Shown here in pieces: positions 56,514 through 64,000 of a DNA stretch of 64,000 nucleotides. The stretch covers positions 868,001 through 932,000 of the forward strand of contig NZ_CP107834.1 of assembly GCF_036346595.1 (NCBI RefSeq), in the 5' to 3' direction. Position 1 is the first letter of the stretch; each line of letters starts with the position of its first letter. Position numbers and translations under genes: made by a program. Source of the DNA: Streptomyces sp. NBC_00525. GTDB lineage: Bacteria > Actinomycetota > Actinomycetes > Streptomycetales > Streptomycetaceae. The notes under the pieces were generated by a model, which saw only the letters and a program-made list of their open reading frames with translations, was not told where the DNA came from and did not search any database.

Positions 56514-57242
56514 TCAGCGCGTGAACAGCGGCTCGCCGGGGGCGGCCGCGTCCGCGGGCAGCAGCGCGAGGTCCAGGCCGCGGACCAGCCGGGCGCGCAG
56601 CACCTCGTGGGCGGCCAGCGACCGGGCGACGCGGCCGACCGCCGCCGCCGGGTCGGCGTCCGCCGCCAGGACCAGGGCCAGGGTGCCGTCGGCGCTGCCG
56701 GGGCCGAGATGGGCGCGGAGCACGGCGGGCTCGGCGGCGACCGCCTCGCGCACCGCCGCGGTGACGGCCGGGTCGTCGAGCGGGTCCGCGCTGGTACGGC
56801 CCTCGGCGAGGGCGCGCAGGGCGGCCCCGGTCAGCTCGAAGGCCACCGGTCCGGCGAGGTCCAGTACGACGGTGTCGGCCTTCTCGTGCGCGGCGGCCTG
56901 CAGCGCCTGGTGCAGCGGTACGGCGACGGGGCGGGCCTGCGGGTCCCAGCGGGCCAGTGATGCGGTGGAGGTGAAGGCGGGCAGCGCGCACCGGTCGCCG
57001 GCCCGGAGGGTGGGCACCGCCATGTCGCTGGTCTTCTCGCGGCGCAGCCCGTTCTCGTCCTCCTCCACCTCGCCGAGCACGGCGACCACGGGCACCAGGA
57101 GCCGGGCGCCGCTGAGGGCTTCGAGGACCGGTGCGACCGCGCTGCGGTCCGCGGACCAGGCGGCGAGCGCCGAGGCCAGGGCGGGGTCGGCGGTGCCGTC
57201 GTCGTCGGAGTAACCGGGGTCCGGGATGTTCTTCTGCGCCAC
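56514..57242 (-). CDS. SseB family protein
   Basis: A 242-residue protein. Residues about 20-130 resemble the SseB N-terminal domain (ALSGARLLVPVVAVLGEVEE, CALPAFTSTASLARW) with no catalytic motif. Role unknown; often near translation genes in Streptomyces. GTG 57242 has TAGGCT six bases upstream (leaderless). The C-terminal region (residues 150-235) looks like an SseB C-domain. Confidence 0.88.
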   Translation of the reverse strand: MAQKNIPDPGYSDDDGTADPALASALAAWSADRSAVAPVLEALSGARLLVPVVAVLGEVEEDENGLRREKTSDMAVPTLRAGDRCALPAFTSTASLARWDPQARPVAVPLHQALQAAAHEKADTVVLDLAGPVAFELTGAALRALAEGRTSADPLDDPAVTAAVREAVAAEPAVLRAHLGPGSADGTLALVLAADADPAAAVGRVARSLAAHEVLRARLVRGLDLALLPADAAAPGEPLFTR

Positions 57243-57277
57243 GGGTCGAGCCTAGTGCCCCCGCGCTCGCGTCCGGC

Positions 57278-58474
57278 TCAGCGGGTCCGGCCCCGCAGCG
57301 GGCGGCCGTCGCGGGTGCGCCAGAGCAGCGCGCCCGCCGCGAGCAGCAGTACCCCGAGGCCGACGGCCGCCGGGGCGAGCCGGCCGGCCGGGCCGTCGTC
57401 GCCGGGTTCGGGCGTGGGACCGGTGCCGAAGTACCGCTTGCGGTAGCCGGCCGGGGCGGAGTCGCCGGGCGCGTCGGCGGCGCGCAGCCGGCCGCCCGCC
57501 TCGATGGCCGCGGCCGGGTCCACGATCCCGTAGCCGCGCGCGTCGTCGCGGCCGCCGGCCGGGGCGTCGCGGGCGGTGTCGGTGAGGAGCTTCTTGATCT
57601 GCGCGGGCGAGAGGCCGGGGTGCGCGGACCTGACGAGGGCGACCGCGCCGGAGACGAACGCGGCGGCGGCCGAGGTGCCCCACTCCACGTAGTACTTGCG
57701 GTCGGGCGCCGGGACGACGATGTCGTCGCCGGGGGCGCTGACGGTGGCGTACCAGCGTCGGGTGGAGAACGAGGCGTGGGTGCCGTACCGGTCGACGGCC
57801 GTGGCGGCGATCACCCCCGGATAGGCGGCGGGGTACGAGATGTGGTCGCCCTTCTCGCCCCCGTTGCCGGCCGAGGCGACGACCACGGCGCCCTTGGTCA
57901 GCGCGTACTGGACGGCGGCGTCCTCGCCGGGTTCGGGGTGCGCGGACTCGCTGTCGTCGCCGAGGGAGAGGTTGATGACGTCGGCGCCGTGGTCGGCGGC
58001 CCAGCGGATGCCGTCCGCGAGCGCGGTGCCACGGGTCTTGCGGGCCTTGGCGCGGGCCGGGTCGCTCGCTTCGAGGATGACCCGGACGGGCAGGATCTTG
58101 GCCTCGGGCGCGATGCCGAGCACGCCGTCGGCACGGCCGCTGCCGTGGCCCCGGCCCGCGATGATCCCGGCCATGGCGGTGCCGTGCCGGGCCCACGCCT
58201 TGTCGCCGCGCCCCGCGCCGAAGCCGATGAGGTCCTTGCCGGGCAGGACCTGGCCGGCCAGGTCGGGCAGGCTGCCGTCCACACCGGTGTCCACGACGGC
58301 GACGGTGACGCCCTTGCCGCGCGTGGTCTCCCAGGCCCGGTCGGTGTGCAGGGCGGTCAGGCCCCACTGCTGGGCCCGGATGGTGTCCGCGCCGGCGGGG
58401 CCGGCGGGCAGCAGGGCGAGGGCCGTGGCCGCGCAGAGAGCGCCGAGGAGGCGGTGGCGGGCGCGACGGGTCAT
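57278..58474 (-). CDS. Mycosin-like membrane subtilase (S8)
   Basis: A 398-residue serine protease. Signal peptide residues 1-29, catalytic Asp62 in VAVVDTGVD, His97 in RHGTAMAG, Ser268 in WGTSAAAAFVSG, and a C-terminal membrane helix (RLAPAAVGLGVLLLAAGALL). This is the layout of mycosins from type VII secretion loci. No ESX genes are present in the window. Its ATG 58474 overlaps the stop of a Pro-rich membrane protein gene by four bases, so the two are coupled. Confidence 0.92.
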   Translation of the reverse strand: MTRRARHRLLGALCAATALALLPAGPAGADTIRAQQWGLTALHTDRAWETTRGKGVTVAVVDTGVDGSLPDLAGQVLPGKDLIGFGAGRGDKAWARHGTAMAGIIAGRGHGSGRADGVLGIAPEAKILPVRVILEASDPARAKARKTRGTALADGIRWAADHGADVINLSLGDDSESAHPEPGEDAAVQYALTKGAVVVASAGNGGEKGDHISYPAAYPGVIAATAVDRYGTHASFSTRRWYATVSAPGDDIVVPAPDRKYYVEWGTSAAAAFVSGAVALVRSAHPGLSPAQIKKLLTDTARDAPAGGRDDARGYGIVDPAAAIEAGGRLRAADAPGDSAPAGYRKRYFGTGPTPEPGDDGPAGRLAPAAVGLGVLLLAAGALLWRTRDGRPLRGRTR

Positions 58475-59406
58475 TGCGGCTGCTCCGTGAGGTCGGCGAT
58501 CCGGGTGCGCAGCCCGCGCTCGACGCGGTCGGCCAGGCCCTTGGCCTCGTGGCCGAGCCCGGCCTGCGCGGCGGCGGTCGTGGCGCCTTCGGCCACGGCC
58601 TGTTCGGCGGGCTGGGGCGGGGTGCTCGCGCGGCCGTCCGCGAAGCCGGAGACGGCGAAGGCGACGACGGGCAGTCCGGTCAGCACCCGCACGGTCCAGC
58701 TGGCGCGCTGCCGGGCGCCGAACGCGGCCGCCGGGCTGTCGGGGACCGGGTAGGCGCGGGGCAGCAGATCGGTGCGGCGGTCGAGGCGCTCGCCGGCGAA
58801 CCGGGTGCTCAGGGCGCGCATCGCCTCGGCGTCGGCCTCGGTGAACACGAGGCCCACGGTGGTGACGCTGCTGGCCGTGGCGTCGGTGTAGGTGGCGCGC
58901 AGGACGCGGGCGCAGCCGACCGTGCGCAGGGTCTTGGCGAGCAGCGGGTCGAGCGCGGTGGCGCAGCCGCTGTCCGGGGCGACGGCGAGCCGCGTCCAGA
59001 CCCGGTCGGCGCCGCCGGGTCCGGCGCCGTCGCCGTCGAGGGTGCGGGGGAAGAGGCTGTCCACGGGGATGCTGTGCCAGGCCTCCCGGCCCACGGTGTA
59101 CGCGCTGCGGGCAGCGGGTTCGTCCGCGCCGCCGGTGAGCCAGCTGCCGGTGGCGGCCCCGCCGATCAGCCCGAGGCCGAGGACCGCGCAGATTCCGGCG
59201 GCGGCGGCCCGGTACGCCCGCCGGTCCCGGAACGGGGCGGGGCCCGCGCCGGGGCGGGGCGGGGCGACGGGCGGTGGCCAGCCCGCCTGCGGGGGCGGGG
59301 GCGGTGGGCCGGCGTCGTGCGGGTGCGGCGGGGGTGGCGGCTGGGAGGGGCGCGGCGGGGTGGTCGGGCGGGGCGGCAGAGGGGCGCGCTGCGCTTCGGT
59401 ACTCAT
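58471..59406 (-). CDS. Proline-rich single-pass membrane protein
   Basis: A 311-residue protein. Residues 1-60 are Pro-rich (RPTTPPRPSQPPPPPHPHD), one membrane helix is near 68-88 (AAAAGICAVLGLGLIGGAAT) and the outer part of about 220 residues has two Cys (near SGCATALDP and VGCARVLRA) likely to form a disulfide. It precedes and is translationally coupled to the mycosin-like protease. It may be its partner or substrate; unshown. ATG 59406 has AGGGGGA upstream. Confidence 0.85.
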   Translation of the reverse strand: MSTEAQRAPLPPRPTTPPRPSQPPPPPHPHDAGPPPPPPQAGWPPPVAPPRPGAGPAPFRDRRAYRAAAAGICAVLGLGLIGGAATGSWLTGGADEPAARSAYTVGREAWHSIPVDSLFPRTLDGDGAGPGGADRVWTRLAVAPDSGCATALDPLLAKTLRTVGCARVLRATYTDATASSVTTVGLVFTEADAEAMRALSTRFAGERLDRRTDLLPRAYPVPDSPAAAFGARQRASWTVRVLTGLPVVAFAVSGFADGRASTPPQPAEQAVAEGATTAAAQAGLGHEAKGLADRVERGLRTRIADLTEQPQ

Positions 59407-59570
59407 GCGTCCCCCTGATCCGTTCCGTACCGCGCGCGGTCCCCGCTCGCCGCGTGCGCGCCACTCTACGGGCTGCGGTGCTCCGGGTGGGAGCGGGCCG
59501 CCGGGGCACCGGCGGATCTGCACGGATCTTCCCCCTACCCATCAGTACGGCCGTCTGGCAAGCTGCGGCC

Positions 59571-60773
59571 ATGACTGCCCGTGCCGCCGACCGGGCCCGT
59601 TACGACCGGGCCACCGCGCATCTCGACGCCCCCGTCGCCGTCGTCGATCTGGAGGCGTTCGACGCCAACGCCGACGATCTCGTACGCCGGGCCGCGGGCA
59701 AGCCGATCCGGGTGGCGAGCAAGTCGGTGCGGTGCCGGGCGCTGCTGGAGCGGGTGCTGGGGCGGCCGGGCTTCGCCGGGATCATGTCGTTCACGCTGGC
59801 GGAGTCGCTGTGGCTGGCCCGCGCCGGTTTCGAGGACGTCCTGCTGGCCTATCCGTCCGCCGACCGGTCGGCCTACGCGGAGCTGGCCGCCGATCCGAAG
59901 CTCGCCGCCGCCGTGACCGTGATGGTGGACGACGCCTCCCAGCTGGAGCTGATCGACGCGGCGCGGGCGGGCGGCGCCCAGGAGATCCGGGTCTGCCTGG
60001 AGCTGGACACCTCGCTGCGGCTGCTCGGCGGCCGGGTCCGGATCGGCGCCCTGCGCTCGCCGCTGCGCTCCCCCGCCGAGCTGGCCGAGCTGGCCAGGTC
60101 CGTGGTCCGGCGGCCCGGTTTCCGGCTGGTCGGCCTGATGGCGTACGAGGGGCACATCGCGGGTGTCGGGGACGCGGTGGCGGGTCGTCCGCTGCGGTCG
60201 CGGGCGATCCGGCTGATGCAGGCGACGGCCCGCAGGGAGCTGGCGGTGCGGCGGGCCGAGGTGGTGCGGGCGGTACGGGCGGTGGCGCCGGACCTGGAGT
60301 TCGTGAACGGCGGCGGCACCGGCAGCGTGCAGCACACGGCGGCCGAGGACGCGGTGACGGAGGTCGCCGCCGGTTCGGGGCTTTACGTGCCGCGGCTGTT
60401 CGACAACTACACCTCGTTCACCGCGCGCCCGGCCGCCCTGTTCGCGCAGCCCGTGGTGCGCCGGCCGGGCGTGGGCGTGGTGACGGTGCTCGGGGGCGGT
60501 TACCCGGCGTCGGGCCCGGCCGGGGCGGACCGGCTGCCGGTCCCGTACCTCCCGGAAGGGCTGCGCTACGACGCGCAGGAGGGGCCGGGCGAGGTGCAGA
60601 CCCCGTTGCTGGGCGCCCCGGCCGACGATCTGCTGATCGGCGACAAGGTGTGGTTCCGGCATGCGAAGGCCGGTGAGCTGTGCGAGCGGTTCGACGCGCT
60701 GCACCTGATCGAGGGCGACCGCGTCACCGCGACCGTGCCGACGTACCGGGGCGAGGGCCGCACGTTCCTCTAG
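59571..60773 (+). CDS. PLP-dependent amino acid deaminase/aldolase-like protein
   Basis: A 400-residue protein of the alanine-racemase-like fold III family (D-threonine aldolase/D-serine dehydratase type). Lys in PIRVASKSVRC is the likely PLP site; VCLELDTSLRLLGGRVRIG, LMAYEGHIAGVG and EFVNGGGTGS are conserved. Reaction unknown. ATG 59571 has CAAGCT six bases upstream and no ribosome site. The stop TAG shares CTAG with the convergent neighbour. Confidence 0.88.
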   Translation: MTARAADRARYDRATAHLDAPVAVVDLEAFDANADDLVRRAAGKPIRVASKSVRCRALLERVLGRPGFAGIMSFTLAESLWLARAGFEDVLLAYPSADRSAYAELAADPKLAAAVTVMVDDASQLELIDAARAGGAQEIRVCLELDTSLRLLGGRVRIGALRSPLRSPAELAELARSVVRRPGFRLVGLMAYEGHIAGVGDAVAGRPLRSRAIRLMQATARRELAVRRAEVVRAVRAVAPDLEFVNGGGTGSVQHTAAEDAVTEVAAGSGLYVPRLFDNYTSFTARPAALFAQPVVRRPGVGVVTVLGGGYPASGPAGADRLPVPYLPEGLRYDAQEGPGEVQTPLLGAPADDLLIGDKVWFRHAKAGELCERFDALHLIEGDRVTATVPTYRGEGRTFL

Positions 60774-61747
60774 CGGGTGTGCTCGATGGCGCTGCCGGCG
60801 CCGTCCTGCGCGTCGTCGTCCTGCTTCGCGGAGCCGTCGTCCTTGGTGTCGTCGTCCTTGGTGTCGTCGTCGGTGGAGCGGATGCCGCGGGTGAGCGTGT
60901 CCATGAGGGACAGCGGGGGTCCGTCCGGGCCCGCGTCGAAGGCGTAGCGCACGATGACGGGCGACTGGCTGCCGACCGGTGAGGGGAAGGCGAGCGACTG
61001 CACATAGCCGCCGGGGCCCTTGGCGGTGGTGACCTTCCAGCGCACGAAGTAGCCGCTGCGGCCCGCCACCGTGACCTCACCGGCGGCGATCTGCCGGTGC
61101 GCGGTGATGCCGCCGTGGATGCGCCGGCCGACGAAGTCCTCCTCGTAGGCGCGGTCGGCCGCGTCGGTGATGTCCTCCTCGGCGAGGGCCTCGGGGGTGG
61201 TGGCGTCGGTGCCGCCGGGGGTCCGGGTGGTGACCGTGCCGTGGTAGCAGCGCGCGGTGGACGCGCCGGGGCAGTCGTAGGCGTCCTCGGTGCGCATCGT
61301 GAGGAGTTGCCCCGAGGTGCGCTCGGGGCGCTCCCAGCCATCCGGGATGGGCAGGCTGACGCCGTTGAGCTGGTCGATCAGGAGGGCCGGGTCCCGGTGG
61401 GCCGGTGTGCCGTCCGGCGAGGGGCCGCCGGTGCCGGTGGCGGTGGCGCCGGTCGTGGGGGTCGGGGTGCCGTGGGCCTGCGGGGGTGCCGGGTCGTCGT
61501 TGCCGGTGAGCAGCACGGCCCCGGTGACGGCGGCACCGACGACGACCGCCCCGGCGGCGACGAGGGCGACGGCCCGAGCGCTGCCGCCGCCTCCGCCGCG
61601 CTGCGGGGGCACCGGGTACGGCGGGGCGGGGGCGGGCGCGGCGGCGGGTGCGCGGGTGTGCGCGGTCCAGGCCGTCCCGTCCCACCAGCGCTCGGTGCCG
61701 GGCACGGCGCTGTCCGGGTACCAGCCGGGCGGGGTCGGGTAGCTCAT
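60770..61747 (-). CDS. DUF2510 domain membrane protein
   Basis: A 325-residue protein. An N-terminal DUF2510 motif (PGWYPDSAVPGTERWWDGTA) is followed by Pro-rich linker, one membrane helix near 60-82, then an exposed domain of about 200 residues with CPGASTARC. The tail is Asp-rich (DDDTKDDDTKDDG). Its ATG overlaps the stop of the APH-like gene upstream (ATGA). Function unknown. The stop codon overlaps the convergent gene in CTAG. Confidence 0.88.
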   Translation of the reverse strand: MSYPTPPGWYPDSAVPGTERWWDGTAWTAHTRAPAAAPAPAPPYPVPPQRGGGGGSARAVALVAAGAVVVGAAVTGAVLLTGNDDPAPPQAHGTPTPTTGATATGTGGPSPDGTPAHRDPALLIDQLNGVSLPIPDGWERPERTSGQLLTMRTEDAYDCPGASTARCYHGTVTTRTPGGTDATTPEALAEEDITDAADRAYEEDFVGRRIHGGITAHRQIAAGEVTVAGRSGYFVRWKVTTAKGPGGYVQSLAFPSPVGSQSPVIVRYAFDAGPDGPPLSLMDTLTRGIRSTDDDTKDDDTKDDGSAKQDDDAQDGAGSAIEHTR

Positions 61748-62750
61748 CGCTCCACTTTAGGTCCTGTCCGAAGCCGATACCGGGGCCGCTCGCCGAGCCG
61801 CCGGCGCAGCCAGTCCAGGGCGGCGGCTCCCTGGGCTGCCTGGAAGGCCCGGAGCGTCGGCAGGCCCGGCGGGTCGGGGCGCAGCGCTTGTTCCGTGAAG
61901 TATCCGGCGACGGCGGCGAGCACGGCGGTGACCGCGTCGGGGTCCGCGTCCCGGCCGAGCGGGTGGGCGGTGAACAGGGCCTCGGGGTCCGGGCTGCCCT
62001 CGCCGGAGGCGTAGCCCTGGGCGGCCACGCAGGGCAGCATCACCAGCAGGTCGAACCAGGGCGCGGCGCGTACCGCGTGCGGCCAGTCGACGAAGACGGT
62101 GCGGTCGCCGGTGAGCAGGATGTTGTCGGCGCGCAGGTCGCTGTGGGCGAGGGTGTCGCCGGCGGCTGCCGCGGGCCAGCCGCTCTCCAGGTGCGCGAGG
62201 TCCGCGAGGCGGCGGGCGGCCCAGGGGTCGAGGCGGCCGGTGTCCCCGGCGGCGTGCAGGGTGCGCCAGCCGGTGAACATGTGGGCCTTGCGTTCGGCGA
62301 CGGCCGGTACGCCGGCCGGGGCCGGGGTGAGGTGGCGGGCGAGGTCGCCCACGGCCGTCAGGACCCGGTCCAGTTCTTCCCGGTCCCAGGGCACGGCGGG
62401 CTGGCGGCCGTCGATGTCCTCCAGGACGAGGGCGACGCAGGTTCCGTCGTCGTAGGAGCCGAGCAGCCGGGGTACGGGGGCGTGTGCGGGCAGCAGTGCG
62501 GTGTGCCGGATCTCGGCGCGGTGCAGGTCGGGGCTGCCCGCGTTGATCCGGGCGCTCACCGCCTTGACGAAGGCGCGGCCGCCGCCGGCGAGCCGGACGC
62601 GGGCGGCGACGCCGGGCGAGAAGCGACGTTCTGGGTACGGGCCTCGGTGACCGGTGCGCCGAGGATGTCCTCGACGGCCGCGCGGACGGGGGCGGGCAGG
62701 CCGGCCCAGTCGTGGCGGACGCCGCGTGCGGGCGGGGCGGTGCTCGTCAT
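61744..62750 (-). pseudogene. APH-family phosphotransferase, frameshifted
   Basis: Intact C-terminal part: AHSDLRADNILLTG and TVFVDWPHAVRAAPWFDLLV, catalytic features of the APH fold. The N-terminus (MTSTAPPARGVRHDWAGLPA, then EARTQNV) is in a different frame. The frames meet near 62623, where adding one base would restore QNVGFSPGVAARVRLAG, a typical continuation. Hence a one-base deletion or a sequencing error. Start ATG 62750 overlaps the GNAT stop; the C-terminal frame alone could start at a GTG at 62559. Confidence 0.85.
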
Positions 62751-63217
62751 CGGTCGGCCTTCCAGGTCAGTGGGGTGGGGCCGGTGGGGTCGGCGTAGCC
62801 GATCGAGCGGTAGAGGGCCTCGCCCTCGGGGGACGCGGTGAGGTCGATGCGGGAGCAGCCGGCCGCGACGAGGTGGTCGTGGACGGCCCGGAAGGTCAGG
62901 CGGGCGTAGCCGCGCCGCCGGTGGGCGGGGTCGGTGGCGACGGAGGCGATGTGGCCGACGTAGGGGGCGCGGCCCGGCCGGGGCAGGGAGCGCATGCACT
63001 GGCCGACGGCGCTGGACAGCAGCAGGTCCCCGGCGGCGATCACATAGGCGACGAAGTGCGGGTCGGTGCCGAGCCGTTCGCGGAAGTACGCCTCGCACTG
63101 CGGGGTCCAGCCGGGGTCCGGGTGGACGTCGGCGGAGGCGAGCATGACCAGGCGCAGCCGGGTGAGTTCGGCGGCGTCGGCCGCGCCGGCGCGGCGCAGC
63201 TGGGGCGTGGGGCTCAC
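62747..63217 (-). CDS. GNAT family N-acetyltransferase
   Basis: A 156-residue acetyltransferase. Core: PYVGHIASVATDPAHRRRGY with acetyl-CoA loop RRRGYAR, then CSRIDLTASPEGEALYRSIG. Substrate unknown. GTG 63217 has GAGAGG seven bases upstream. First gene of a coupled set (GNAT, APH-like, DUF2510) with four-base overlaps. Confidence 0.9.
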   Translation of the reverse strand: MSPTPQLRRAGAADAAELTRLRLVMLASADVHPDPGWTPQCEAYFRERLGTDPHFVAYVIAAGDLLLSSAVGQCMRSLPRPGRAPYVGHIASVATDPAHRRRGYARLTFRAVHDHLVAAGCSRIDLTASPEGEALYRSIGYADPTGPTPLTWKADR

Positions 63218-63284
63218 GGGTGGTCCTCTCGGGTCGGGTGCCCTGCAAGGGTGCCGTGGGCCGGCCGGGTGCGTCGCCCGGTTT

Positions 63285-63998
63285 TCAGGCGTCGGGCGTG
63301 CCGGTGCGGGTGAGGGCGAGCAGGTCGCGGGCGGGGCCGGTGGGGCGGTGTCCCGCGGGCCAGACCGCGCGCAGCTGGCGGCGCAGCCGTACTCCGGCGA
63401 CGGGGACCTTGACCAGGCGGCGGGCGGACAGTTCCTCGCCGAGGGCGAGTTCGCTCAGGACGCAGGGCCCTGCGCCGCTCTCGGCCGCGCCCTTGACGGC
63501 GGTGGTCGAGGAGAGTTCCAGGAGGGCGGGGGCCAGGGGTCCGTGGAGGGCGAGCGCGGCGTCCAGGACCTGGCGGGTACCGGAGCCGTGCTCGCGCAGG
63601 ATGAGGGGGGTGGCGGCCAGTTCGTCGGGGGTGAGCGGGGCACGGCGGCGGGCCCAGGGGTGGGTGGGGGCGACCACGACGACGAGGCGGTCGTGGGCGA
63701 TGACCGTGCCGTCGAGCCCTTCCGGGACGGTCAGGCCCTCGACGAAGCCGAGGTCCGCGTCCGCGCCCAGCAGTCGCTGGGCGACCTCGGCGGAGTTGCC
63801 CGCGAGCAGCGAGACGGCGGTGCCGGGGCGGGCGGCGCGCAGGGCGATGAGCCAGCCGGGGAGCAGGTATTCGGCGATGGTCATGGAGGCGACGACCCGC
63901 AGCCGGGAGTCGCGGCGGTCGCGCAGGGCCTGGGCGCCCGCGTCGAATGCCTCGGCGGCCTCCACGATCCGGCGGGCCCAGTCGGTGACGAGGGCGCC
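63285..63998 (-). CDS. LysR family regulator, 5' end beyond the window
   Basis: 238 codons of the LysR substrate-binding domain (LRVVASMTIAEYLLPGWLIA; DADLGFVEGLTVPEG; VVVVAPTHPWARRRAPLTPD). The frame stays open to the window edge (GALVTDWARRIVEAAE), so the helix-turn-helix lies outside. ILREHGSGTRQVLD is the form seen in CysB/CbbR-like members. Target and effector unknown. Confidence 0.9.
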   Translation of the reverse strand, partial: GALVTDWARRIVEAAEAFDAGAQALRDRRDSRLRVVASMTIAEYLLPGWLIALRAARPGTAVSLLAGNSAEVAQRLLGADADLGFVEGLTVPEGLDGTVIAHDRLVVVVAPTHPWARRRAPLTPDELAATPLILREHGSGTRQVLDAALALHGPLAPALLELSSTTAVKGAAESGAGPCVLSELALGEELSARRLVKVPVAGVRLRRQLRAVWPAGHRPTGPARDLLALTRTGTPDA

Positions 63999-64000
63999 CG

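Noticed and set aside
57278..59406. Type VII secretion locus
   Set aside because: Only the mycosin-like protease is present; no ATPase, EsxA-like or EccD genes.

Overview
The window is chromosomal DNA of a Streptomyces or very close relative. Composition is strongly GC-rich with third-position GC bias. GTG and TTG starts are frequent, and many genes have a TANNNT-type -10 hexamer 5-9 bases before the start codon (leaderless mRNAs). The gene set (metNIQ, argCJBDR with argH, pheST, infC-rpmI-rplT) is core primary metabolism and translation. I see no prophage, integrase, IS element, CRISPR array or secondary-metabolite cluster. Two short palindromic elements that I recognise as typical Streptomyces interspersed repeats are present, one of them inside pheT.

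Layout. 1-700: tRNA cluster (Gly-GCC, Cys-GCA, three Val-GAC) closed by a strong terminator. 750-4540: zinc-ribbon protein, APH-like phosphotransferase, two small unknown proteins and a membrane-anchored Ser/Thr kinase. 4570-12290: SpoU-type RNA methylase plus corrin/siroheme genes (CysG-like methyltransferase, a BluB-CobT fusion with a huge low-complexity N-terminus, and cobL). 12395-15854: GNAT enzyme and the metNIQ methionine importer, preceded by a putative leaderless leader peptide rich in Cys and Met codons. 16442-20076: two small membrane proteins, GNAT, a secreted glycerophosphodiesterase and a PlsC acyltransferase. 20141-24250: MFS exporter with its TetR repressor and a perfect palindromic operator, an ECF41-type sigma factor with its own promoter motif, and an aldo/keto reductase.

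24316-31529: arginine biosynthesis (argH; argC-J-B-D-R in one overlapping operon), both units with ARG boxes, interrupted by a divergent L,D-transpeptidase. 31630-40717: VOC protein, DUF6193-like protein, GlxA/AraC regulator, GAPDH, secreted FG-GAP protein, a DUF5997-like protein divergent from a LysR-like effector domain with an AT-hook tail, DinB-like protein, cyclophilin, an HTH-ClpN protein with two operators on its promoter, and a phosphoglycerate-mutase-fold protein lacking its catalytic histidines. 40790-47830: MocR regulator and EamA transporter sharing an overlapping start site, DUF1918 protein, GH10-like lipid-free Tat-type hydrolase, 3-hydroxybutyryl-CoA dehydrogenase, NUDIX and an NsdA-like regulator.

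48138-55695: translation block on the minus strand, infC-rpmI-rplT, TrmH methylase, orphan histidine kinase, pheS-pheT. infC appears to start with AUC and has an intrinsic-terminator hairpin in its leader. 56082-64000: DUF1844, SseB, a mycosin-like protease coupled to a Pro-rich membrane protein, a PLP aldolase-like protein, a DUF2510 protein, a frameshifted APH-like gene, GNAT, and a 5'-truncated LysR gene running off the end.
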